A stretch of DNA of 5,594 bases from an uncultured Clostridia bacterium (GTDB lineage: Bacteria > Bacillota > Clostridia > Christensenellales > UBA1242), in contig CALVZT010000052.1 in the NCBI GenBank assembly GCA_944372595.1, forward strand, positions 1 through 5,594, given 5' to 3'. How positions within the stretch are numbered: position 1 is the first letter of the stretch; the number at the start of each line of letters is the position of its first letter. Positions 1 through 5,508 of the stretch are shown here, in pieces. Under the pieces are notes generated by a model. The model saw only the letters and a program-made list of their open reading frames with translations. It ran no database searches and was not told the DNA's origin. A program made the translations under genes and the position numbers.

Positions 1-60
1 ATAAACAATCTTATACTAAATATATTATTAATTAATTTTATAGAAAGAAGTTATTTCATT

Positions 61-146
61 ACACCCAACTCCAATATATTTTTGTGTTAGGATTGGTTGT
101 TGGTCTATCCGCCAAACAATTGTCGTTTGAACTTTGGACGGCAATT
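61..146 (+). ncRNA. candidate structured RNA or leader/3' end (GC-richer island)
   Basis: This stretch is about 40% GC (34 of 85 bases in 61-145). By my count the 60 bases before it are about 12% GC and the 95 after it about 19%. In very AT-rich genomes such non-coding islands often mark structured RNA. Three foldings can be read. Hairpin 1 joins 65-69 with 99-103 and 71-75 with 92-96. Helix 2 joins CCGCCAAA (109-116) with TTTGG-A-CGG (133-141, one bulged A). Helix 3 joins 118-126 with 138-146 and is followed by a T run. Helices 2 and 3 exclude each other, as in an antiterminator/terminator pair. I do not recognise a known riboswitch or RNA family. A TATACT box at 12-17 could be a -10 element, but its -35 would lie outside the window, so the RNA may begin near base 24 or upstream of the window. 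It could equally be the untranslated end of an upstream gene. Confidence 0.35.
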
Positions 147-154
147 TTTATTTT
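118..154 (+). terminator. probable intrinsic terminator upstream of the peroxiredoxin promoter
   Basis: A 9-bp stem (AATTGTCGT 118-126 with ACGGCAATT 138-146, one G-U pair) encloses an 11-base loop. It runs into TTTTTATTTT at 145-154. It lies before the TTGACA at 177, so it would end a transcript coming from the left, not regulate the peroxiredoxin mRNA. The alternative helix 109-116/133-141 would disrupt it. Confidence 0.5.
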
Positions 155-165
155 GTAAATTAGGA

Positions 166-205
166 TGTCAAATTAGTTGACAAGTTTTATTAAATATTGC
201 AAAAT
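166..205 (+). promoter_or_regulatory. promoter of the peroxiredoxin gene with overlapping palindrome
   Basis: A perfect -35 box TTGACA (177-182) is followed after 17 bases by CAAAAT (200-205), a 4/6 match to the -10 consensus. The predicted start is near 212, giving a leader of about 29 bases. The -35 box is itself the right half of the perfect inverted repeat TGTCAA-N5-TTGACA (166-182), so a bound protein would compete with RNA polymerase. The consensus for the peroxide regulator PerR (TTATAAT-N-ATTATAA) is not seen here. An alternative -10, TATAAA at 215-220, lacks a good -35. Confidence 0.45.
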
Positions 206-226
206 GAATGCAAATATAAAATATAT

Positions 227-235
227 AAAAGGGAG
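227..235 (+). promoter_or_regulatory. ribosome binding site of the peroxiredoxin gene
   Basis: AAAAGGGAG ends 5 bases before the ATG at 241. It selects that start over the in-frame ATG at 265 (Met9), which has no comparable site in front of it. Confidence 0.7.
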
Positions 236-240
236 TATTT

Positions 241-945
241 ATGTTAGAAAACCAAGTAAACAGAATGCCTTTAATAGGTGATAAAGCACCAGCATTTAAG
301 GCAGTAACTACACAAGGACAAATTAATTTTCCAGAAGATTTTTCTGGCAAATGGGTAATACTTTTTTCACATCCAGCAGACTTTACCCCAGTATGTACAA
401 CGGAATTTATGACTTTTGGTTCGATGATTAACGAATTCAAAGCCCTTAATACTGAACTTGTAGGACTTTCAGTAGATTCTTTGTATTCCCACATTGCATG
501 GCTTAGAAAAATTCAAGAACTTGAATGGAATGGAAAGAAAAACATTAATGTTACATTCCCATTAATTGAAGATATAAAAATGGATGTAGCAAAAGCTTAT
601 GGAATGATTCAACCAGGACAATCAACAACTCAAGCAGTAAGAGCGGTATTTGTTATTGACCCAAATGCAATTATAAGAACAATTTTGTATTACCCATTGT
701 CAACAGGTAGAAACTTTGACGAAATTAAGAGAATAATACTTGCTTTGCAAAAAGCCGACAAAGACGGGGTAGCAACTCCTGCCGATTGGAGACCAGGCGA
801 TGATGTTATTATACCGACTGCTGGAAGTTGTGGGGTTGCAAAAGAGAGAATGGATTCAAAAAGTGACGACCAATATTGCCTTGATTGGTTTATGTGCTTT
901 AAAAGAGAAAAGTCAAAATCCAACACAAAAACAACAAAGAAGTAA
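241..945 (+). CDS. peroxiredoxin, Prx6 subfamily (thioredoxin-dependent peroxidase type)
   Basis: This cytosolic thiol peroxidase reduces hydrogen peroxide and organic hydroperoxides. In relatives it is recycled by a thioredoxin-like donor. The protein is 234 residues, close to the usual 215-240 of this subfamily. The thioredoxin-fold peroxidase domain covers about residues 9-170 and a C-terminal Prx domain about 171-222. The active-site motif HPADFTPVC (44-52) holds His44, Pro45, Thr49 and the peroxidatic Cys52. Arg134 (TTQAVRAVFVID) and Arg157 (PLSTGRNFDE) fit the conserved active-site arginines. Cys213 and Cys219 in YCLDWFMCFK keep the six-residue spacing of the C-terminal cysteine pair of archaeal-type 2-Cys Prx6 enzymes, where the second one resolves the sulfenic acid. 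Cys197 (GSCG) is a further cysteine. A Lys/Ser/Thr-rich tail follows residue 222. The gene has its own promoter and terminator, so it is monocistronic. Family assignment is near certain. The resolving-cysteine role is inferred from family knowledge. Confidence 0.95.
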   Translation: MLENQVNRMPLIGDKAPAFKAVTTQGQINFPEDFSGKWVILFSHPADFTPVCTTEFMTFGSMINEFKALNTELVGLSVDSLYSHIAWLRKIQELEWNGKKNINVTFPLIEDIKMDVAKAYGMIQPGQSTTQAVRAVFVIDPNAIIRTILYYPLSTGRNFDEIKRIILALQKADKDGVATPADWRPGDDVIIPTAGSCGVAKERMDSKSDDQYCLDWFMCFKREKSKSNTKTTKK

Positions 946-950
946 TTAAT

Positions 951-977
951 AAGACAGATGGTAACATCTGTTTTTTT
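951..977 (+). terminator. intrinsic terminator of the peroxiredoxin gene
   Basis: The 7-bp stem ACAGATG (954-960) / CATCTGT (965-971) closes a GTAA loop. It is followed by a run of seven T (971-977), six bases after the stop codon. The stem can be extended outward by A/T pairs. Confidence 0.88.
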
Positions 978-1127
978 ATTTGATTTTTAATATTAGTTTG
1001 TAATTAAAAAATTCTATTGAATAAATTAATAGCTAAATATTTAACTAAAAAAATTTAATTTTTGGAAATAATGTAAAATACTTTTCTTTTATCTTTATTT
1101 GATATACAATATTATTAATGAAATTAT

Positions 1128-1157
1128 TTAACAATTTTTTATATAAAAACATATAAG
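1128..1157 (+). promoter_or_regulatory. tentative promoter of the small membrane protein gene
   Basis: TTAACA (1128-1133, 5/6 match to -35) and TATAAG (1152-1157, 5/6 match to -10) are 18 bases apart. They would start transcription near 1164, giving a leader of about 11 bases. The region is so AT-rich that other boxes compete (TACAAT at 1105-1110, TATAAA at 1142-1147), so this is only a best guess. Confidence 0.3.
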
Positions 1158-1160
1158 TTA

Positions 1161-1167
1161 GGAGGAG
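1161..1167 (+). promoter_or_regulatory. strong ribosome binding site that decides the start of the membrane protein
   Basis: GGAGGAG ends 7 bases before the ATG at 1175 but only 1 base before an in-frame TTG at 1169. Normal spacing therefore selects the ATG and removes two residues from the longest possible reading. Confidence 0.8.
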
Positions 1168-1174
1168 ATTGAAA

Positions 1175-1609
1175 ATGAACAATATGTGGAAAAAAATTTT
1201 TATTTTACTATGTGCGTATTTAAGTGCCATTGCTTTTGCTGTAATTGGTGGAGTAGTATGGTACAAAAACAGTGAAGATGAAGAAGTGAAGAAAACACTA
1301 AAATTAGCACTAATATTAACCTTGATTTTTACTGGAATTTCTGCATTGTTAGGACTATATAATTATATAGGTGGACTATGGTCACATTATTATTCTTCAT
1401 CAGCATATGAAGTATATTCTTATTTGAGTGATTTGGTAAATATTGCCAAAATAATTACTTTTGCAGTTTTCATTATTAAAGTCTTTTTTGAAAAATCTCA
1501 AACAAAGGAAGTTGTTGAAAATCAGACAATTAATGCTGCTAACAAGAAACAGCCCGTTGCGAAAAAATTTAGCAAAAGCGAAAGTGTTGACAAAGAGGAA
1601 TTAAAATAA
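1175..1609 (+). CDS. small integral membrane protein, three predicted helices, function unknown
   Basis: I do not recognise this 144-residue protein. It has three hydrophobic segments: about residues 8-30 (rich in Ala/Ile/Val with a GG at 25-26), 42-68 and 87-105. These are joined by an acidic loop (SEDEEVKK, 33-40) and a Tyr/Ser-rich loop (71-85, HYYSSSAYEVYSY). A hydrophilic, mostly lysine-rich tail occupies 106-144. MWKK at the N-terminus and the Lys-rich tail suggest neither end is a cleaved signal, though helix 1 might be read as one. With three helices the two termini should lie on opposite sides; the positive-inside rule does not decide clearly because both ends carry lysines. No catalytic motif, cysteine pair or lipobox is visible. 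It is flanked by terminators on both sides, so it is probably transcribed alone. The strong ribosome binding site and the good hydrophobic pattern argue that it is a real gene. Confidence 0.8.
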   Translation: MNNMWKKIFILLCAYLSAIAFAVIGGVVWYKNSEDEEVKKTLKLALILTLIFTGISALLGLYNYIGGLWSHYYSSSAYEVYSYLSDLVNIAKIITFAVFIIKVFFEKSQTKEVVENQTINAANKKQPVAKKFSKSESVDKEELK

Positions 1610-1937
1610 TAAAAAATATCTATTTGTTTATTGCGAGGAAAAACATTATTAATTACTTAACTTAATAAAAAAACAGATTGGTTAATCTGTTTTTTTGTTA
1701 AAAAAACTTTTAATAATGGTTTTTAATATTTTAAAAATATATTGTTTATAAAAGACATATATGTTTTTTGTAATGTCATTGTACTATTATTTAAAATATT
1801 TTTTTATTAATTGTAATTATAGCATTATACAAACTATATTTAATCTCAATTATGCATATATAATTTATGCTTAAATGTTTTAAATAACTGATATAATAAT
1901 ATTGATAAAATAAAAAATCTTGTATAACTACAAGATT
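1610..1937. other. 328-base intergenic region between converging genes
   Basis: It holds a bidirectional terminator (1667-1696) and the terminator of the left-pointing gene (1912-1939). In between is about 215 bases of almost pure A/T. A 37-codon open frame at 1761-1874 (+) has no convincing ribosome binding site and looks like AT noise. A weak 5-bp inverted repeat (1854-1858/1866-1870) is not meaningful at this composition. I see no gene, RNA or repeat array here. Confidence 0.7.
1667..1696 (+). terminator. bidirectional intrinsic terminator after the membrane protein gene
   Basis: The core stem ACAGATT (1673-1679) / AATCTGT (1684-1690) has loop GGTT. It is extended by seven A (1667-1673) against seven T (1690-1696), making a perfect 13-bp inverted repeat. 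Because the A run becomes a U run on the other strand, it can also stop leftward transcription. Its core differs from the peroxiredoxin terminator by one base pair. Confidence 0.88.
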
Positions 1938-1939
1938 TT
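1912..1939 (-). terminator. intrinsic terminator of the 519-residue protein gene, overlapping its stop codon
   Basis: A perfect 11-bp stem (1929-1939 with 1914-1924, loop 1925-1928) is followed on the minus strand by a run of six U (positions 1917-1912). The first bases of the stem are part of the TAA stop codon (1940-1938). Confidence 0.85.
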
Positions 1940-3497
1940 ATGTGTTTCTAAAAAATTCATTTAATACTTCCTGAGTTGCCAAATCGTTGGCTTCTTCTTT
2001 TGTAAGTTTTAGTTGCTGTTCACCATAAGTGTCATTTATATAAGAAGAGCGTTCTTCTTTTGGGGTATTATTATTTTCATTAGATAATCGGTTAACGCGT
2101 AATTGAATAGGTAATTTTTTGATATTTTCAAGAATAGAATTGTTTGATTTGTAAGTTTGCAAGAACCTTTGCATCTGTTTATAATCTTCGGAATAAAATT
2201 TCTCACCATTTTTTGAGGCCTGAATTATCGTATCAATTTTTTTAAGGGTGCAGTCTTCAATGTAATGAATAAGCATTTCTCTATCATTCGGCGAGAAAGA
2301 TGATTCGTGTTGTATCATGTATTCATAATAGGCATTTATATATTCCCATTGATTATTTTTTATATATTGATTGAATATAAATTTTCTCTCAAAGTTATCT
2401 AAAATTTCAAAATGTCCATTTTGTATAAAGGCAGTACAACATGTTTTTGATACTAGTAATGATGAGTAATGAACTTTGAAGTCTTCAATATTATTTGAAG
2501 ATATTTGATCGCTTTGCATTAGCAATTCAATAACTTTACTTTGTGACTTGTAACCGCCATTTTCCCATACAAAATCAAAACATTGTTTAAATTTATCATA
2601 AGTTGCATCTTTTAAATAATTTGTTAAAAGAAAATCTAAAATATCTTGATGATAAGAGTAATTTGCTTTATATGGGTCCTGAATTACTTTTCCTTTGCGA
2701 TCTTTGTAAGTTTGAAGTCCGCCACTATTTTCGACATAATATATGATTTTTTCTAAATCTAAAAATGTTTGATATGGATTAGTGCTAAATTTGTCATATA
2801 TTAAACTATAAAACTCTTTTTGAAATGTAAAAAAATCTATTTCGGATATTTTATCTATTTCTGTTTTAATAAAAGAGACTAATCCATTATCATTTATTTC
2901 ACTATCTTTTTTGAGTTCGGACAACATATATTTAGCAAAGGTTTGGCCATCATTTTTTGCAGTTTTATAGGCGAAATTACTAAGGCTAATTGCATTTGCA
3001 TAATCAATTTTTTCATGCAAAGACATTTTCTTATATTTTGAAAAATATGGATTATTGGTACTTTGTGATAACACCATAAATGCTGCTTCTATCTCTTTTT
3101 GATAAGCTGTTTTTTGTGTTATTGAATCTAATGTGGTTAATTTTGCATCTCTAGGAAAAACCTTTTTTGTGTTTTGATACTCATATAGAGGTACTAAACA
3201 ATTACCTAATGTTTTTAACATTTCTCCTAGACTAACTTGTTTTTTCAAAAAATTTTCTAACAATCTTTTTTCAATGTAAAGCGTGTTGCTCATAGAATTG
3301 TATGTTGCGGTTGGTAAAAAAAGACTTGGGTCTTTGTAAAAATAGTCACTAATTTTTATTTGTGGTGTTCTAACAAATTTAATATAAGGATTATGGGATA
3401 CAACATTTTCACAAAATGAAACAGCATCGTTGTAAGTTGCTGTGTTTTTTCTATATTGATTAATAAAATTTTTTAATTTTTCAACAAAAGTAATCAT
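1938..3497 (-). CDS. hypothetical soluble protein of 519 residues, family not recognised
   Basis: I do not recognise this protein. It has no signal peptide and no membrane segment, so it is probably cytosolic. It is rich in Lys, Asn, Tyr and Phe and appears mostly alpha-helical from about residue 130 to 470. Residues 60-110 contain a likely strand (SNTLYIEKRLL, 70-80), then a helix (LGEMLKTLGNCLVPLYEYQ, 90-108). This resembles the strand-then-helix layout of gluzincin-type metallopeptidase domains, but the HExxH zinc motif is absent, so if related it would be inactive. QKEIEAAF (133-140) would sit where a third ligand might be. Cysteines are C29, C100, C306, the C353-C354 pair and C416. A polar Asn/Glu-rich stretch (472-490) precedes a C-terminal helix (497-516). 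The ATG has AAGGAG (3512-3507) 9 bases upstream and its own promoter. The long uninterrupted frame makes it surely a gene; its function is open. The metallopeptidase idea is weak inference. Confidence 0.88.
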   Translation of the reverse strand: MITFVEKLKNFINQYRKNTATYNDAVSFCENVVSHNPYIKFVRTPQIKISDYFYKDPSLFLPTATYNSMSNTLYIEKRLLENFLKKQVSLGEMLKTLGNCLVPLYEYQNTKKVFPRDAKLTTLDSITQKTAYQKEIEAAFMVLSQSTNNPYFSKYKKMSLHEKIDYANAISLSNFAYKTAKNDGQTFAKYMLSELKKDSEINDNGLVSFIKTEIDKISEIDFFTFQKEFYSLIYDKFSTNPYQTFLDLEKIIYYVENSGGLQTYKDRKGKVIQDPYKANYSYHQDILDFLLTNYLKDATYDKFKQCFDFVWENGGYKSQSKVIELLMQSDQISSNNIEDFKVHYSSLLVSKTCCTAFIQNGHFEILDNFERKFIFNQYIKNNQWEYINAYYEYMIQHESSFSPNDREMLIHYIEDCTLKKIDTIIQASKNGEKFYSEDYKQMQRFLQTYKSNNSILENIKKLPIQLRVNRLSNENNNTPKEERSSYINDTYGEQQLKLTKEEANDLATQEVLNEFFRNT

Positions 3498-3506
3498 GCT
3501 ATTTTT

Positions 3507-3512
3507 CTCCTT
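3507..3512 (-). promoter_or_regulatory. ribosome binding site of the 519-residue protein
   Basis: On the minus strand AAGGAG lies 9 bases before the ATG at 3497. The predicted transcription start (about 3511) falls at its edge, so the mRNA would begin almost directly with the ribosome binding site. Confidence 0.8.
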
Positions 3513-3517
3513 AAATC

Positions 3518-3546
3518 AAGTTAGCATATATTGATTTGTTTGTCAA
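3518..3546 (-). promoter_or_regulatory. promoter of the 519-residue protein gene
   Basis: On the minus strand a perfect TTGACA (3546-3541) is followed after 17 bases by TAACTT (3523-3518). That is a poor -10 (3/6), but it is preceded by TGC, an extended -10 element. The predicted leader is about 14 bases. It lies just past the exporter's terminator, so this gene is transcribed independently of the exporter. Confidence 0.55.
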
Positions 3547-3555
3547 GATTCAAAT

Positions 3556-3582
3556 AAAAAAAGAGCTTAACGTATGCTCTTT
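3556..3582 (-). terminator. intrinsic terminator of the ABC exporter gene, overlapping its stop codon
   Basis: A 7-bp stem (3576-3582 with 3560-3566) carries a 9-base loop that can form two more inner pairs. On the minus strand it is followed by a run of seven U (3562-3556, partly shared with the stem). The stem starts within the TAA stop codon (3583-3581). Confidence 0.8.
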
Positions 3583-5380
3583 ATATATTTTCTGCAAGAA
3601 ACATAGTTTTGAATTTTTCGTTTCTATTAAATAATTCTTCAAACGTGCCTTCGTCAATAATTTTACCATTATCTAAGAAGAAAATTTTGTCAACATCTTT
3701 GATTGTAGATAACCTATGCGCAACAATAACTATTGTACTACTGCCTTTAAGGTTATCGATAGTTTTTTTGATGTCATTTTGTGCAAAATTGTCAAGAGAA
3801 CTCGTGCTCTCATCAAATATCAAAATGCTTGAATTTCTAAGTAAAGCCCTCGCTATTGCAAGTCTTTGTTTTTGTCCACCAGAAAGTTTTATTCCGCTTT
3901 CGCCAACTTTGGTATTGATACCATTAGGTAGGGTATCGATGAATTCTTTTAATGCTGATTGCTTAATTGTGTAATTTATTTCTTCGTCAGTGGCATCGAA
4001 TTTGGCAAGCAATAAATTCTCTTTTATTGTCATATCAAATATATATGGAAATTGATTAACAAGGGATATTGTGCTTCTTAATGTTTGCTTATCTAATGTT
4101 CTTATATCGTGGCCATCTATTAATATTTTGCCAGAATCTGCTTCATACATTTTGCTTAATAGGTTAAGAATTGTTGATTTGCCACTACCACTTTTTCCAA
4201 CAAAAGCAACAGTTTTATTAGGCTCAATGGTAAACGAAAGTTTTTTAAAAATTGTATTTTTTGATTTAAGGATTTTTAATTTTTTGTTTTTGTCTTTTTT
4301 GTTTTTTGATTCTTTGTAGTCATATTCCTTATATGTAAAAGAAACATTTTTGAATTCAATTATACCATTTAGTTTGTCAAAATGTTTGTTGCCAAATTTC
4401 TCAGTAACGTATTCATTTTCGTCAAACAAAGAAAACATTCTATTATGGCAGACGTTGATTCGAACTAATATATTAGATATGTTGCCAAGCCCCCTTATTA
4501 CAGACCATAAAGAATCTCGGTTAGAGTAGAGTATCATAAATGCTGCCAGTGTCATTAGTCCCTTGTCAAGTAGCCATATTCCAAGAATCAGTATTAATAA
4601 TGTACCTACTCCTATTATGAAATTTCTTGATGACCACAAGTTAACATCTTTCAAATCTGTTTTGTAGCGGGTTGAGCGATAATCTTCGTAATAATTTTTG
4701 GAAACTTCATATAATTTTGTTTCAAGACCTAATGATTTTATATCTTTTTCGCTTCTAACAATTTCGGTAGTAAGAGAATGTAATTTATCATTTTTTTCTT
4801 TTATTATTAGACGATTTTTTCTATACACTTTTAATCTTTTATTTTCAATTAATGCTGCAACTATTATTATTGCGATTAAGCATAACGATACCCATATATT
4901 AAGGAAAGTGATATACCCCAATATAACTATTCCAGTTATAATATCGGCAACAACGTCTATTATTGTTGCTAAATTATCCACGATTGTAGCGGGGTCTTCT
5001 ATTATTCTTTGAACAAAACTGCCGGTATTATGATCGTTAAAAGTTTTTGAATTAAGTTTAAATGCTTGCTTTGAGAGGTCCATATTTAAATCCATCATAA
5101 TTTTGTTAGAATATTTATAATAAATCACATTGGTAAGGTACCAACAAATGCGTTGAAATATTGATATTCCTATTACAATAAGCAGGCAATAAATAGCTGG
5201 CATCAAAAAATTAGGCTTTGTAATAATCTCAATCAAATTTGCCAAATATATAGTATTTACAACACTTGCTGCGGCAGCAATTAAACTTGCAATTATATAT
5301 AAAAATATAGGTCCTTTGTAGTGACGTAGATAAGACCATATATTTAATCGGGGTTGTTTTTGATTATCTTTTGTTTTCAT
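3581..5380 (-). CDS. ABC exporter half-transporter (membrane domain fused to ATPase domain)
   Basis: A 599-residue ATP-driven exporter of the MsbA/LmrA/multidrug type, which works as a dimer. The N-terminal membrane domain (about 20-315) has six helices near 24-47, 60-82, 135-158, 160-179, 253-273 and 276-296. The ATPase domain (about 338-599) is intact: A-loop Tyr350, Walker A GKSGSGKST (395-403), Q-loop Gln443, signature LSGGQ (499-503), Walker B ILIFDE (519-524) with catalytic Glu524, D-loop SSLD (527-530) and switch His555. There is no N-terminal peptidase domain, so it is not a bacteriocin-type processing transporter. Unusual is a Lys-rich insert of about 25 residues (351-375, 11 Lys) between the A-loop and the next strand. 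No partner half-transporter is adjacent, so a homodimer is likeliest. The substrate could be lipid, drug or peptide; the sequence does not say. The start ATG follows a weak AAGAGAG site by 6 bases. Confidence 0.95.
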   Translation of the reverse strand: MKTKDNQKQPRLNIWSYLRHYKGPIFLYIIASLIAAAASVVNTIYLANLIEIITKPNFLMPAIYCLLIVIGISIFQRICWYLTNVIYYKYSNKIMMDLNMDLSKQAFKLNSKTFNDHNTGSFVQRIIEDPATIVDNLATIIDVVADIITGIVILGYITFLNIWVSLCLIAIIIVAALIENKRLKVYRKNRLIIKEKNDKLHSLTTEIVRSEKDIKSLGLETKLYEVSKNYYEDYRSTRYKTDLKDVNLWSSRNFIIGVGTLLILILGIWLLDKGLMTLAAFMILYSNRDSLWSVIRGLGNISNILVRINVCHNRMFSLFDENEYVTEKFGNKHFDKLNGIIEFKNVSFTYKEYDYKESKNKKDKNKKLKILKSKNTIFKKLSFTIEPNKTVAFVGKSGSGKSTILNLLSKMYEADSGKILIDGHDIRTLDKQTLRSTISLVNQFPYIFDMTIKENLLLAKFDATDEEINYTIKQSALKEFIDTLPNGINTKVGESGIKLSGGQKQRLAIARALLRNSSILIFDESTSSLDNFAQNDIKKTIDNLKGSSTIVIVAHRLSTIKDVDKIFFLDNGKIIDEGTFEELFNRNEKFKTMFLAENI

Positions 5381-5386
5381 AATTTA

Positions 5387-5393
5387 CTCTCTT
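5387..5393 (-). promoter_or_regulatory. weak ribosome binding site of the ABC exporter
   Basis: On the minus strand AAGAGAG stands 6 bases before the ATG at 5380. It is purine-rich but a poorer match to anti-SD than the other genes' sites. The predicted transcription start (about 5393) falls at its first base. Confidence 0.5.
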
Positions 5394-5399
5394 GCAGTA

Positions 5400-5428
5400 A
5401 TTATAGCAAATAGTTGATATATTTACAA
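5400..5428 (-). promoter_or_regulatory. promoter of the ABC exporter gene
   Basis: On the minus strand TTGTAA (5428-5423, 4/6) and a perfect TATAAT (5405-5400) are 17 bases apart, and the -10 is extended by TGC. This is the strongest promoter in the window. It predicts a leader of about 13 bases. Confidence 0.8.
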
Positions 5429-5484
5429 GTTTAAGAATAATGTTTGTTAATTTACTTTAAATCATATACTAAAAAATTTTTTTA

Positions 5485-5493
5485 TGGTATTAT
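5485..5493 (+). promoter_or_regulatory. extended -10 promoter of the right-edge gene
   Basis: TGGTATTAT (TGn plus TATTAT, 5/6) ends 21 bases before the ATG at 5515. No good -35 is found at the usual distance, which is typical of extended -10 promoters. The predicted leader is about 15 bases. It diverges from the exporter promoter. Confidence 0.55.
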
Positions 5494-5501
5494 ATCAACA
5501 T

Positions 5502-5508
5502 AAGAGGA
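5502..5508 (+). promoter_or_regulatory. ribosome binding site of the right-edge gene
   Basis: AAGAGGA ends 6 bases before the ATG at 5515 and supports that start. Confidence 0.7.

Noticed and set aside
1..90. Plus-strand frame open from the left edge to a TAG at 88-90, possibly the end of an upstream gene
   Set aside because: Twenty-nine codons without a stop prove little, the translation shows no recognisable domain, and its second half runs into the structured island. Sequence left of the window would decide.
28..144. A 38-codon minus-strand frame across the GC-richer island that reads like protein
   Set aside because: It has no ATG and no ribosome binding site. It uses codons such as CCG, CGG and GGG that the real genes here avoid. 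The composition is better explained by RNA structure.
155..240. PerR-type operator before the peroxiredoxin
   Set aside because: I looked for TTATAAT-N-ATTATAA and near matches and found only general AT-richness.
168..494. 108-codon frame antisense to the peroxiredoxin
   Set aside because: It lies opposite a conserved enzyme, has no ribosome binding site and its protein has no sensible features.
690..926. 78-codon frame antisense to the peroxiredoxin C-terminus
   Set aside because: Shadow of the coding strand, with no independent support.
1169..1174. TTG at 1169 as the start of the small membrane protein
   Set aside because: It is one base from the GGAGGAG site, too close for initiation; the ATG at 1175 has ideal spacing.
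1045..1266. 73-codon minus-strand frame overlapping the start of the small membrane protein
   Set aside because: It runs antisense through the ribosome binding site and start of a better-supported gene, and it is composed of AT-rich noise.
1761..1874. 37-codon plus-strand frame in the AT-rich spacer
   Set aside because: No good ribosome binding site, almost only Phe/Tyr/Ile/Asn/Leu, and located between terminators of converging genes.
1698..1911. Repeat array, attachment site or small RNA in the AT-rich spacer
   Set aside because: Short palindromes such as 1854-1870 are expected by chance at this composition, and no repeated unit or GC-richer segment is present.
3609..5012. Three plus-strand frames (3609-3974, 4071-4319, 4698-5012) opposite the ABC exporter
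   Set aside because: They are antisense shadows of an intact exporter gene whose conserved motifs explain the sequence.
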